From NCBI GenBank assembly GCA_964471535.1, contig CAYYHA010000008.1, positions 1 through 45,529 on the forward strand: a stretch of 45,529 bases of DNA, written 5' to 3'. Of the stretch, positions 15,133 to 23,690 are shown piece after piece. The DNA comes from CAYYHA01 sp964471535. Its GTDB lineage: Bacteria; Myxococcota; Myxococcia; SLRQ01. The notes below the pieces were generated by a model. That model was not told where the DNA came from. It did no database searches and saw only the letters and a list, made by a program, of their open reading frames with translations. The translations under genes and the position numbers were made by a program. Position 1 is the stretch's first letter; the number at the start of each line of letters is the position of its first letter.

Positions 15133-18100
15133 ATGGCCCGCCGAGCGAGCGTCGCCTTCGCCGCCCTTCTGGCCGTGGCCGTGGCGCCCCGCGCACGGGC
15201 TGCCCGGCCGCTCTCGAACTTCCCCGTCGTTCTCGATGGCCCCATCCGGACCACGCCCGCGGTCGGCGAGATCGACGGAGACGGCCGGATGGAGATCGTC
15301 ACCGGGGCAGGAGGTCGCCTCGTCGCCGTCGACGACGACGGAAAGATCGCCGCCGGATTCCCCTACGAGCTGGGCGGCGCCCTGGCGGGACCGCCGGCGC
15401 TCTCGGACATCGACGGCGATGGGAGCAGCGAGATCCTGGCGGTTACGCGCGCCGGCGGCGTCTACCTTTTGAAGGGGAACGGCGAGGCGGCGGCTGGCTT
15501 CCCCCTGCACATGGGCCCGGCGCTGGCCGGTGGCGCATTCCTCGACCTCGATGGTGACGGCCGGGCCGAGGTGGTCGCCGGCGATGCGAAGGGGCGCCTC
15601 TATGCCTGGCGCGTCGATGCCGACGGTCCCCACCGCTTTCCCGGCTTTCCCCGGAAGGTGGGGGACGAGATAAGCTCTGCACCCGTCCTCGCCGACCTGG
15701 GTTCGGATGAGGCCCGCTGGGTGCTCTTTGTTGGCACGGCGAGCGGCGCGGTGCACGCGGTCGCCGTCGACGGAAAACCCGTCGCTGGCTTTCCCCTGCG
15801 TACGAAGTATCGCGTCTCGGGGCCGCCCGCGGTCGGCGACCTCGATGACGACGGTCGCTTCGACCTCGTCGTGACCAGCCAGGACTACAGCATCTATGCC
15901 GTAGGGCCCGATGCACGTGCCCATCCCGGCTTTCCCTACAAGGCCGGCTACCGCATCTACGGAGGGGCTGCCTTGGCTGACCTCGACGGCGACGACCGCC
16001 TCGAGATCGTCGCTGCGTCGGCCGACCGGAACTTGCACGTGCTGAAGTCGGATGGCACGCCGCTGACCGGTTTTCCGGTGAAGCTCTCGGATACCCCCGA
16101 GGCGTCCCCCGTCGTGGGCGACATCGACGGGGATGGTCGACTCGACATCGTCGTGCCCACCGTCGATGGAAAGGTGCACGCCTTCCGGAGCAGCGGACGC
16201 AGGCTCTCCGGCTGGCCCGTGAAGGCGGGGACGCGGATCGCCGGGGCTGCCGTTCTCGCCGACGTCGTCGGGGATGGGCGGCTCGAGGTGGTGGTGGGCA
16301 CGCAGGATGGGAGCCTGGCGGTCTACCGGCCACGGCGGCGCCGCCGCTCGCGTTCGGGCCTCGCGCCGTGGCCGACCGAGGCCCACGACATGGCCCGAAC
16401 CGGCCGCATGCACCCCAACCCCACGCGCTTCAAGGCCCTTGCCATCGCGCCGGAGGCGCCCGACACCACGCAGGACCTCCATGCAACGTGGGTGCGCTAC
16501 GACCTCGATCGTGAGCCGCCGAAGGAGATCGATCTTCGGTGGTGGCGCAACGGAAAGGAGGTTCCCGCCCTTGTCGGTCAGCGTACCGTGCCCGCCTCCG
16601 AGACGCGGAAGGGACAGCGATGGAGGTTCACCGTTCAGGTGCCGGGCGACCAACCGGTAGCGCCTCGCTTCGAGAGCCCCGAGATCACCATTCGCAACGC
16701 CGTGCCGACGCCACCCGCGGTCGCCATCGAGCCGAAGGAGCCCCACCACGGCGAAGGGCTCGTGGCGCGCATCGTCGAGCCAGGTCGGGATCCCGATGGG
16801 GATGCGATCCGCTACCTCTACACCTGGTACGTCGATGGCCGCGAGGCCGGGCTGCCGAAGCGGGCCGCAAAGGTGCCGCCCGGGCGCCTGCGCAAGGGCC
16901 AGGTCTGGCGAGTGGTGGTGCGCAGCAGCGATGGCAGCGACCGGAGCGACGCCGCCGAGGCCTCGGTCGTCGTGGTGAACACGCCCCCGACGCAGCCGAA
17001 GATCCGGCTCCTTCCCGATGCGCCTCGCGTGACCGATGTGCTGCGGGTGCGGATCGTCGAGGCAGCCCGGGACGTCGATGGCGATGCGTTGAGCTACCTC
17101 TATCGGTGGGAGGTAGACGGTGCGCCGGCCCCACTTGCCCATTCGGTTTCCGAGGCACCTGCCGGAACCTTTCGCAAGGGCCAACGTGTGACCGTGACCG
17201 TCTCGGCATGGGACGGGGAGAACGAGGGTGAGGCGAGCAGCGCGAGCCGCACCGTCTCCAACAGCCCACCAGAGGGCTTGGGTGTCGCGATCGCGCCTGA
17301 GGCCCCGCGAACCGGAGAGCCGCTGCAGGCGGTCTTGGATCCTCCTGCCGACGATGCCGATGGCGACCGCGTGACCTACCGCTGGACTTGGACGGTGGAC
17401 GGCGTTTCCGCCGACGTAGAGGGTCCCGAGGTGCCGGCGGAGCGGGTACGGGCCGGGCAGCAGTGGCAGGTGCGGGTGGTACCCGCCGACGACGAGACGA
17501 CGGGCACGCCCGCGGAGGCGAAGCGGCGCGTCGTCAACACTGCGCCGGAGGCTCCGGCCATCGCCATCGACCCGCCACAGCCAGCGCCCGAGGAGCCGCT
17601 TTCCCTGCGGATCGTGCATGCCGCCTCCGATCGGGACGGGGATGCGGTGGCGCTGAAGGTGGAGTGGAAGCGAGAGGGAAAGGTGGTCTACGAGGGGGAG
17701 CGCCTGCCTGGTGGCCGCACCCGAAAAGGGGAGCGCTGGACGGTTTCCGTGACGCCCTCCGATGGAGCGCTGGAAGGGGCCCCGTCCGAGGCGACGGTCG
17801 TCATCGGAAATCGTCCGCCCCCGCCGCCGGGGCTGCACCTTCGGCCCGAGGTGCCCACCGGCGGACAGGCGCTGGTGGCGGAGGTGGAAAGGCCCGTGGA
17901 TCCAGATGGCGACGCCGTGCGCCTGGAGCTGCGCTGGCAGCGCGACGGGCGCCCGGTTCCCGATCTGAACGACGCGGTTCGCGTACCCCCACAACAGGTG
18001 AAGAAGGGGGCCCACTGGGTGGTACGCGTGCGTGCCGGGGATGGAACGGCGTGGTCCGACGCGGTGACGGCCTCGGTGGTCGTGGGTGACCGGCCCCCCG

Positions 18101-18942
18101 TCGCGCCGGCGGCACGGATCCGGCCCAAGAGGCCCCGCACCGAGGAGGCACTGACCTGCCGACCGACGGCCGAGGCGCGGGATCCCGACGGCGATCCGAC
18201 GGTCGTTCGCTACCTGTGGATGCGCGGCGATGAGGCTGTGGGAAGCCGAGGCAAGGTGCTGCCGGCGGCGGCGACGCGGAAGGGTGAAACGTGGCGGTGC
18301 CGGGTGCGGGTGCATGCAGGTGGAACGTGGGCCGACGGGGCGCCCTCCCCGCCGGTCACCGTCGCCAACACGGCGCCCACGGCGCCCAAGGTGGAGATCG
18401 AGCCGAAGGCGCCGCACACCGGCGAGCCGCTGCGCTGCGGTATCCGAGTTCCGGCGAGCGACGCCGATGGAGACGCCCTGCAGTACCGCTACCGTTGGGA
18501 GCGAAACGGGAAGCGGGTGCAGCTACGAGATCCCGTGGTGCCCGGCGAGCGCGTTCACAAGGGCGATAGGTGGCGCTGCGTCGTCCGCGCCGAGGATGGG
18601 GAGGCGACGAGCGATGCGGCGGAGGCGGTCGTCACGGTCGTCAACAAAGCGCCCGGAAGCCCGGAGGTACGGATCGTTCCCTCGAGCCCGCGCGCCGGCG
18701 AGACCCTCCGCTGCGAGGTCGTCGAGGATGCGACCGATCCCGACGGGGATCGTGTGACCTACCAGTTTAGGTGGTACCTCGATGGTGCGTTGCAGCCCTT
18801 CGCCCCCACCTCCGTCGCGGTGAAAGGGCGCCTGGTCAAGGCCGGACAGCGCTGGGTGTGTGCCGCGGTGGCCGAGGATGGGGAAGCGGAGGGACCTGAG
18901 CGCCGGAGCAGGGAGGTGCGCGTCCTGCGTGGCGGCTCCTGA
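15133..18942 (+). CDS. Secreted beta-propeller plus nine Ig-like repeats protein
   Basis: This is a 1269-residue protein from ATG 15133; the open frame continues upstream but only this start yields a signal peptide (MARRASVAFAALLAVAVAP, cleavage near ARA-ARP). Residues about 30-400 contain eight FG-GAP/VCBS-like blades, each with a D-x-DGDGR-x-(D/E)-(I/V)-V loop of the calcium-binding type. The fourth blade has lost the acidic loop (LGSDEARW). The remainder is nine tandem modules of about 93 residues, most with a (D/E)-x-DGD-x-(V/L)-x-Y-x-W-x-(R/V)-(D/N)-G core and a Y/W-RKG-x-x-W-x-(V/C)-x-V strand, an Ig-like or PKD-like fold. There is no C-terminal anchor or MYXO-CTERM tail. It could be an adhesin or a ligand for surface glycans. 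It follows the cNMP-binding gene by 17 bases. Confidence 0.85.
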   Translation: MARRASVAFAALLAVAVAPRARAARPLSNFPVVLDGPIRTTPAVGEIDGDGRMEIVTGAGGRLVAVDDDGKIAAGFPYELGGALAGPPALSDIDGDGSSEILAVTRAGGVYLLKGNGEAAAGFPLHMGPALAGGAFLDLDGDGRAEVVAGDAKGRLYAWRVDADGPHRFPGFPRKVGDEISSAPVLADLGSDEARWVLFVGTASGAVHAVAVDGKPVAGFPLRTKYRVSGPPAVGDLDDDGRFDLVVTSQDYSIYAVGPDARAHPGFPYKAGYRIYGGAALADLDGDDRLEIVAASADRNLHVLKSDGTPLTGFPVKLSDTPEASPVVGDIDGDGRLDIVVPTVDGKVHAFRSSGRRLSGWPVKAGTRIAGAAVLADVVGDGRLEVVVGTQDGSLAVYRPRRRRRSRSGLAPWPTEAHDMARTGRMHPNPTRFKALAIAPEAPDTTQDLHATWVRYDLDREPPKEIDLRWWRNGKEVPALVGQRTVPASETRKGQRWRFTVQVPGDQPVAPRFESPEITIRNAVPTPPAVAIEPKEPHHGEGLVARIVEPGRDPDGDAIRYLYTWYVDGREAGLPKRAAKVPPGRLRKGQVWRVVVRSSDGSDRSDAAEASVVVVNTPPTQPKIRLLPDAPRVTDVLRVRIVEAARDVDGDALSYLYRWEVDGAPAPLAHSVSEAPAGTFRKGQRVTVTVSAWDGENEGEASSASRTVSNSPPEGLGVAIAPEAPRTGEPLQAVLDPPADDADGDRVTYRWTWTVDGVSADVEGPEVPAERVRAGQQWQVRVVPADDETTGTPAEAKRRVVNTAPEAPAIAIDPPQPAPEEPLSLRIVHAASDRDGDAVALKVEWKREGKVVYEGERLPGGRTRKGERWTVSVTPSDGALEGAPSEATVVIGNRPPPPPGLHLRPEVPTGGQALVAEVERPVDPDGDAVRLELRWQRDGRPVPDLNDAVRVPPQQVKKGAHWVVRVRAGDGTAWSDAVTASVVVGDRPPVAPAARIRPKRPRTEEALTCRPTAEARDPDGDPTVVRYLWMRGDEAVGSRGKVLPAAATRKGETWRCRVRVHAGGTWADGAPSPPVTVANTAPTAPKVEIEPKAPHTGEPLRCGIRVPASDADGDALQYRYRWERNGKRVQLRDPVVPGERVHKGDRWRCVVRAEDGEATSDAAEAVVTVVNKAPGSPEVRIVPSSPRAGETLRCEVVEDATDPDGDRVTYQFRWYLDGALQPFAPTSVAVKGRLVKAGQRWVCAAVAEDGEAEGPERRSREVRVLRGGS

Positions 18943-19044
18943 GGCCGAGTTGACCCCTTGGGCTGTGGTTTCTAAGATGGGTCTGCTCTGGTGCTGCTGG
19001 CAGCCGGCGCCGGGCCGCGAGGGGAACAGAAGGCGAGGGATGAA

Positions 19045-19638
19045 TTGAAGCGATTTCACGGTCAGTGTTGGGTCCTGTCGGGGCTCACCGCCCTGCTCGT
19101 ATGCGGCCCAGTGGCAGCGCAAGCGCCTGCGAACCCCGAGGCGGCGAGCGCCCAGGTGGCGAATCCCGAGGCGGAGCTCGGCGAAGATCTCGAGCGCCTG
19201 TCCCCCAAGGAGATGGTGGACAAGGCGGAGCTGTACGTCGAGGAGATGCGAGAGATCCTCAAGGAGGTGCTCCGCGTCCTCGAGGATGCCCGCGAGGAGA
19301 AGGATCTGGTGAAGCTCAACTGCGTGAACGAGAAGCTCACGCAGGTGAAGGGACTTCTGCGGGTCAGCGAGAACAGCCTCATCGGCCTGCAGGAAGCGGT
19401 GGCCAAGCAGGATCCCGACGAGGCGCAACACCAGTACGCGAAGATCGCCATCGCCCGGGAGAACAGCTCGAAGCTACGGGCCGAAGCCGAGGAGTGCATT
19501 GGGCAGCTCGCCTTCGTCATCGACGAGGACACGATCGTCGACGTCGAGATCCCCGAGGACCTTCCCGACCAGGTCTCCGAGTATCAGCCACCGGCGCCGG
19601 TCATCGTACGCCCTCCTGCGGCCAGTCCGGTCAATTGA
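19045..19638 (+). CDS. Small helical exported protein, unknown
   Basis: This is a 197-residue protein proposed to start at TTG 19045, because this places a signal peptide (KRFHGQCWVLSGLTALLVCG, cleavage near VAA-QAP) at the N-terminus behind GGCGAGGGA. The ATG-initiated alternatives lie out of frame or too far upstream. The mature protein is almost all helix, with heptad-like Leu/Glu/Lys spacing and two cysteines (LNCVNEKL and EECIGQL) that could form a disulfide. The end is a Pro-rich tail. I do not recognise the family. It lies 186 bases upstream of the beta-barrel gene, and may belong to the envelope machinery on either side. Confidence 0.7.
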   Translation: MKRFHGQCWVLSGLTALLVCGPVAAQAPANPEAASAQVANPEAELGEDLERLSPKEMVDKAELYVEEMREILKEVLRVLEDAREEKDLVKLNCVNEKLTQVKGLLRVSENSLIGLQEAVAKQDPDEAQHQYAKIAIARENSSKLRAEAEECIGQLAFVIDEDTIVDVEIPEDLPDQVSEYQPPAPVIVRPPAASPVN

Positions 19639-19640
19639 CA

Positions 19641-19679
19641 CCGGCCTGTGGGCCGTGTGACGGAGCGCACACGGGCCGG
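19641..19679 (+). terminator. Two-part hairpin just after the helical protein gene
   Basis: An outer stem CCGGC (19641-19645) / GCCGG (19675-19679) encloses an inner perfect stem CCGTGTG (19653-19659) / CACACGG (19668-19674) with an 8-base loop. It starts 2 bases after the stop codon. There is no T-run, so it would be a weak or factor-dependent terminator or an mRNA-protecting structure. Confidence 0.4.
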
Positions 19680-19715
19680 CGGCGTTTCGAACGGAGACCG
19701 TAGGCGCCCGCAGAG

Positions 19716-19744
19716 TTGAACTGAGAGGGAAGTAGTAGGATATT
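19716..19744 (+). promoter_or_regulatory. Predicted sigma-70-type promoter for the beta-barrel/OPX genes
   Basis: TTGAAC (19716-19721), a 17-base spacer and GATATT (19739-19744) make a good housekeeping promoter in otherwise GC-rich DNA. A start near 19751 would give a leader of about 74 bases before ATG 19825. The hairpin at 19641-19679 lies just upstream, which fits a transcription-unit boundary. Confidence 0.5.
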
Positions 19745-19824
19745 CTGGGCTTGCTTGGGTCCTGGCTGCTGGGAGCCGAGCGGTTGCGAGGGGCAACCGG
19801 CTTTTACTGAGATCTGGGGAGGGC

Positions 19825-21042
19825 ATGGGACGGACGAGGACAGCCAGAACACTGGGCCCAGCGTGCACAGTCTTGGCGGTGCTTCTCTCCGTCCTCCCGG
19901 CGGCTGCGCAGGAGGAGAACGGCGTCAAGATGGGCTCCGGCCGGCTGCACCCCTCGCTCGAGGTCGAGGGGCACTATGACAGCCTGGCCCTCATCGCGGA
20001 GCAGGGCTCGGCCGGCGACCTCATCCTCCACTTCCGGCCCGGGCTGAAGCTGGATCTTCCCAGTCCCGCGTTCGCGGTGCAGCTCAACGGGCAGGCCGAC
20101 TACAACCTCTACACCGGAATCATCAACCCGAGCAGCCGTCGCCTCTCCTATCTCGGTGGCGATGCCCTGCTCGACGTCAACATCAACCAGGATGGGCCGG
20201 TGGGTGTGCGCCTGGGCGACCGCTTCCAGTTCTCGGATCGGATCTCTGCCATCGGCCTCGGTGCCGGGGTGCGCTCGGCCTTCAACGAAGCCTATGGATC
20301 GATCCCCATCCGTCCGGGTGGGGGCGCCCTCGTCTTCGAGCCCGGCTATGCCTTTGCCTTCGAGGCCTTCTTCGCGCTGCTCGCCCAACCTGCCGGCGTC
20401 AATCCGCAGTCTCTCAACTACATCAGCCACCGCCCCAGCCTCCTTGCCAAGTGGCATTTTTTGCCCAAGACGGCAGTGGTCCTCGACGTGCGGAGCGACC
20501 TGCGCATCTACGGCCGGAACCAGGGCAACCCGGGGGTCAATGCCCTCTATGCGCAGACGGGGCTCTCCGGACTCATCACACCAAAGCTCTCCTTGAGCCT
20601 CCTCGCCGGCTACGGAAACGCCTTTGTCGACCCCACTTCGGGCGTTGCCAACTACGAGAGCGTGATCGGGCAGGCCGATCTCGGCTGGTTCGTCACCGAA
20701 TCGGGCAAGCTCAAGATCGGCTACCTGCGAACCTTCCAGCCGGTACCGCAGTTCGGGTGGTACGGGAACAACCGCGTCTATGTGGGGAGCAGCTTCCAGT
20801 TTGCCGGGCGGCTCACCTGGGCGCTCGACGGCTCGTTGGACTTCGTCGACTACGCGACGGGCCGCAGCGACTTCCTGGCGCGGATCGATACCAGCTTCGA
20901 CTTCCGCGTCACCGGCTGGTTGCATCTGGCCGTCGGCTATCGCTTCAACCTGCGGATCGCTGGCGAGGCGGCTGGTGCAACGGACCCGGGCTTCGACTAC
21001 AACCGCCACGAGGGTTGGGGCCGACTGGTGCTCGTCTACTAG
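19825..21042 (+). CDS. Outer-membrane beta-barrel, probable partner of the OPX protein
   Basis: This is a 405-residue protein with a signal peptide (cleavage near AAA-QEE) and then alternating amphipathic strands with aromatic girdles through to a C-terminal LVLVY, the aromatic end typical of barrels handled by the BAM complex. ATG 19825 has GGGGAGGG close upstream. Strand density suggests about 16-18 strands. It is followed by a short polysaccharide export protein. In myxobacteria, minimal OPX proteins lacking their own outer-membrane helix have been proposed to work with dedicated barrels (WzpX, WzpS, WzpB), and this pair has that form. The family link is inferred from context and architecture, because barrels cannot be placed by motif. 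Confidence 0.8.
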   Translation: MGRTRTARTLGPACTVLAVLLSVLPAAAQEENGVKMGSGRLHPSLEVEGHYDSLALIAEQGSAGDLILHFRPGLKLDLPSPAFAVQLNGQADYNLYTGIINPSSRRLSYLGGDALLDVNINQDGPVGVRLGDRFQFSDRISAIGLGAGVRSAFNEAYGSIPIRPGGGALVFEPGYAFAFEAFFALLAQPAGVNPQSLNYISHRPSLLAKWHFLPKTAVVLDVRSDLRIYGRNQGNPGVNALYAQTGLSGLITPKLSLSLLAGYGNAFVDPTSGVANYESVIGQADLGWFVTESGKLKIGYLRTFQPVPQFGWYGNNRVYVGSSFQFAGRLTWALDGSLDFVDYATGRSDFLARIDTSFDFRVTGWLHLAVGYRFNLRIAGEAAGATDPGFDYNRHEGWGRLVLVY

Positions 21043-21126
21043 GGTTCGCGCAGCTGTGGCTTGCCAGCATTCCGCGCACGCCCAGCCCCCGATGGGTGGT
21101 CAAGATCTGCTAGGGTGCCTCGCGTG

Positions 21127-21783
21127 ATGTCCTCGAGTTCTGCCCGCGTTGGGCTCTTGCTTCTGCTCTGTCTGCCCGCCCTCTCCGGCATGGCCACCTG
21201 CGGGGCCGTGCCGGGCGCCCACGGCTCCGATGCCGGGGCCGGGTCGACGGTTCCCGGTATGGGCGCCCCCGCCGATGCCGAGGCGGAGCCCGCGGCGACC
21301 ACCCTGGGCATCGGCGATGTCTTCGAAGTCCGCGTCTTCGAGGAGGAGAGCCTCTCCGGCGTTTTTCGCGTCGCCAACGACGGCTCCATCGACTATCCGC
21401 TCTGTGGGCGGGTGCGGGTCCTGGGTATGGATTCGACTGCGGTGTCGCGGACGCTCACCCGCTGCTTGAAGGACGGATATCTGAAGGATCCGCAGGTCTC
21501 GGTCTTCGTCCGCGAGTACAACTCGAAGAAGATCTTCGTCTTCGGTGAGGTGCAGAAGCCAGGCACCTTCACCTACCAGGATGGCATGTCGGTGGTCGAG
21601 GCCATCACCCGGGCTGGCGGATTCACCAAGGTGGCGGCGAAGAACAACGTCGTCATCACACGCGTCATCGATGGGCGGGAGCAGAAGCTTCGGGTTCCCG
21701 TCGAGGACATCGGGATCGGCCGGGCGCCCAACTTTCTCCTGCAGCCCGGGGACATCGTCTACGTGCCCGAGAGCTTCTTCTAA
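21127..21783 (+). CDS. Minimal polysaccharide export (OPX, Wza-family) protein
   Basis: This is a 218-residue protein with an N-terminal hydrophobic signal ending at Cys25 (GMATC), a weak lipobox. The polysaccharide export sugar (PES) domain covers about 60-130 (starting LGIGDVFEVRVFEEESLSG) and one SLBB domain about 134-215 (FVFGEVQKPGTFTY, VEAITRAGGFT, ending LLQPGDIVYVP). It stops directly after the SLBB domain, so it lacks the extra SLBB domain and the amphipathic C-terminal helix with which Wza crosses the outer membrane. This fits the short OPX class that needs a separate barrel, here the preceding gene. No polymerase, flippase or Wzc-type kinase is in the window, so the exported polymer is unknown. 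Confidence 0.88.
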   Translation: MSSSSARVGLLLLLCLPALSGMATCGAVPGAHGSDAGAGSTVPGMGAPADAEAEPAATTLGIGDVFEVRVFEEESLSGVFRVANDGSIDYPLCGRVRVLGMDSTAVSRTLTRCLKDGYLKDPQVSVFVREYNSKKIFVFGEVQKPGTFTYQDGMSVVEAITRAGGFTKVAAKNNVVITRVIDGREQKLRVPVEDIGIGRAPNFLLQPGDIVYVPESFF

Positions 21784-21810
21784 CCCGGCACACCGGCATC
21801 GCTGCTCGCC

Positions 21811-21839
21811 GGGCGCCGCCCGATCCTCGGGCGGCACCC
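21811..21839. terminator. Strong hairpin between convergent genes
   Basis: GCCGCCCGA (21815-21823), loop TCC, TCGGGCGGC (21827-21835) is a perfect 9-bp stem. One mismatch further out, GGG (21811-21813) pairs with CCC (21837-21839). It lies in the 106-base gap between the OPX gene (+) and the FHA gene (-), so it can end transcription from both sides. No T-run is present. Confidence 0.6.
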
Positions 21840-21889
21840 CGCCAGTGTCCTACACGGGCAGCGACAGTACAGGCGCGCGGCGGCCGGGC

Positions 21890-22729
21890 TCACGCGGTCT
21901 CGGAAGGCGCTGTCTCCAGCCGCTCCATCGCCGCGTGGGCGCGTAGGAGCAGCTCCGAGGGCTCCCAGCGGGCTGCATGGGCGGCACAGCAGCCGAGGCG
22001 CAGCACCGGAGCGACCGAGAGTGCCTTCTGCAGGGTCCGCGCTCCGTAGCGGACTCCGAGCAGGGCGAGGCGCCGGTCCCCCTGACGAAAGGCCCGGACT
22101 TCGGCGGGCAGGCGCTGCACGATGCGCCGCGCGATCTTCGCATCGAGCACTTCCAGATCCACCAGCGTGAGCTTCAGCTGCGCCGTGCGTGCCGCACAGG
22201 CGCTCTCGAGATGGGCCCGAAAGGTGCCGCCGTGGGGCAGACCAGTGGCAGGGTCCCGGCCCGTCCCCCACAGCGCCAGCGCCGTGCGTGCGTCCTCCGC
22301 CGAGGCGCCCGAGCTTAAGTAGGCCCGCAGCACCGTATCCCCGATGCGGAGGCGGGCGCCGTGGGACACGGTGTCGTAGAGCACACGGCGGCCGTCGACC
22401 CAGGTGCCGTTGCAGCTTCCATAGTCCTGCACCTTCAGGAGGCCCCGTTCGAAGCGGAGGCTCGCGTGCACGCGGCTGACGCGGGCATCGTCGAGCACCA
22501 GGCCGAGGCCGGTGCTGCGTCCGATGGTGAGCGTGGTCTGCCCGAGGCGGGCGGTCAGCCCCAGCGAGCTGCCACTCTCCACCAGGATGAACGGCTCGGT
22601 GGCATCGATGCGCAGCGGGGGCCGCCGCTCCGTAACGGCGCGCCGTGCGTCCTCGAGCTGTCGCAACGGCGGTACCCGGTCGCAGCGAAGCGGCGGCGGG
22701 GGAAGGGTCGCAGACTGGGTGAGGCGCAT
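21890..22729 (-). CDS. FHA domain fused to a degenerate GGDEF domain
   Basis: This is a 279-residue cytoplasmic protein. An FHA domain (about 65-135) has the full phosphothreonine-binding pattern: GRS (70-72), SRVH (85-88) and GSCNGTWVDG (104-113). It is followed by a GGDEF-like domain starting at the usual DPATGL (159-164, normally DPLTGL). The LTLVDLE strand (188-193-ish) matches the usual metal-binding strand. At the signature position the sequence is RQGDRR (215-220) instead of GGDEF, and the helix before it is shortened, so cyclic-di-GMP synthesis is unlikely. The start has AAGGAG 8 bases upstream. It lies 28 bases after the RecA-like gene in the same direction and is likely cotranscribed with comM and that gene. 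It may act as a phosphorylation- or c-di-GMP-responsive adaptor. Confidence 0.82.
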   Translation of the reverse strand: MRLTQSATLPPPPLRCDRVPPLRQLEDARRAVTERRPPLRIDATEPFILVESGSSLGLTARLGQTTLTIGRSTGLGLVLDDARVSRVHASLRFERGLLKVQDYGSCNGTWVDGRRVLYDTVSHGARLRIGDTVLRAYLSSGASAEDARTALALWGTGRDPATGLPHGGTFRAHLESACAARTAQLKLTLVDLEVLDAKIARRIVQRLPAEVRAFRQGDRRLALLGVRYGARTLQKALSVAPVLRLGCCAAHAARWEPSELLLRAHAAMERLETAPSETA

Positions 22730-22757
22730 GGCAGGGCTCCTTTCTTGGAAAAGGGGT

Positions 22758-23690
22758 TCAAACGGCGGCCTTGGGCCGAGCTCCTGGTACAGGTGACTTC
22801 AGTCGGAGGGCTCCTGCCTGACGCTCTGGCAGCGCGTCGGGCGCAGCGCGGGGGCCGAAGCCGGTGTCGAAGTCGAGGTCGAGCTCGACTGCCCGCCCCG
22901 GCTGGGAGAAGAGGTTCTTCACCACGCGGACCCGGACCCGATTGCCCGCGATGCGACCGTCACGAAGCAGCGCACCGATGCGCCGGATCTCGAGTCGCTG
23001 CGCGGCCAGATAGCGCAGGGCCTCGCCGCCGCCGCTCGTCTCCACCGGACCGTTTGCGGCTCCGAGGCGCAGGCGAAGCTGGTCGAGTGCGAGCACGACG
23101 GTCGGGGTCCCTCGTAGGCGTCGCGCCAGTCGCTCCATCGCCTCCCCCACGACACGCGCGTGCAGACCCCGCACCCCCGCGCCGATGGGCACCTCGATCT
23201 CACCCTGTGGCAGGAGGGCGGCCACCGAATCGATGACCACCAGATCGATGCCGCTTCCGGCGAGGGTCTCCGCCACGGCGAAGGCCTGCTCGGCGCTCGC
23301 CGGCCGGCTGACGAGGAGCCGCCTCGGATCGAGCCCGAGGCGCCGGGCGTAGGCGGGATCGAGGGCTCCCTCCGCATCCACGAGGGCTCCATGTCCACCC
23401 GCCCGCTGGGCGGCGAGCAGCGCACAGAGCCCCAACGTGGTCTTGCCCGAAGCCGCCGGTCCAAAGACCTCCACGACGTGTCCACGCGGCAGCCCTCCGA
23501 TGCCGAGCGCCCCATCGAGCCCGGGGCACCCCGTGGAGAGGACGCCACTTGGACCCAGGGCTCCTCCGCAGCCCGCTCCCGGCGCCGCCACACCGAAGGC
23601 GCGGTAGATCGCGGCCACGGCGCACTCGGCCGCGCGAAGGGTCTGCGCCCGCCTCTGGCGCCGCTCGGACCATCGCCGAAGCCAGCTCAC
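22758..23690 (-). CDS. RecA paralog lacking the C-terminal domain
   Basis: This is a 310-residue RecA-fold ATPase. GTG 23690 overlaps the comM stop (GTGA) with GGGAGGG six bases upstream; the longer open frame would overlap comM by 67 bases. Walker A GPAASGKT (77-84), the catalytic Glu in DAEGALD (Glu107), Walker B LVVID (150-154), and the RecA-typical EALRYLAAQRLEIRRIGA and RVRVVKN stretches are present. It then ends about 50 residues after VVKN, where RecA would have its C-terminal domain. At the L2 region QIR is retained as DQLR with Gln204, while the usual Phe after the IGV-M motif is replaced. So ATP binding and hydrolysis look possible, but filament and regulatory properties would differ. 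It is too divergent to be the housekeeping RecA, which is probably elsewhere. Confidence 0.85.
   Translation of the reverse strand: MSWLRRWSERRQRRAQTLRAAECAVAAIYRAFGVAAPGAGCGGALGPSGVLSTGCPGLDGALGIGGLPRGHVVEVFGPAASGKTTLGLCALLAAQRAGGHGALVDAEGALDPAYARRLGLDPRRLLVSRPASAEQAFAVAETLAGSGIDLVVIDSVAALLPQGEIEVPIGAGVRGLHARVVGEAMERLARRLRGTPTVVLALDQLRLRLGAANGPVETSGGGEALRYLAAQRLEIRRIGALLRDGRIAGNRVRVRVVKNLFSQPGRAVELDLDFDTGFGPRAAPDALPERQAGALRLKSPVPGARPKAAV

Noticed and set aside
15019..18417. Minus-strand 1132-residue open frame over the beta-propeller/Ig gene
   Set aside because: The sense frame has clear repeat motifs and a signal peptide. High GC makes antisense frames stay open, and the minus translation is His/Arg-rich and patternless.
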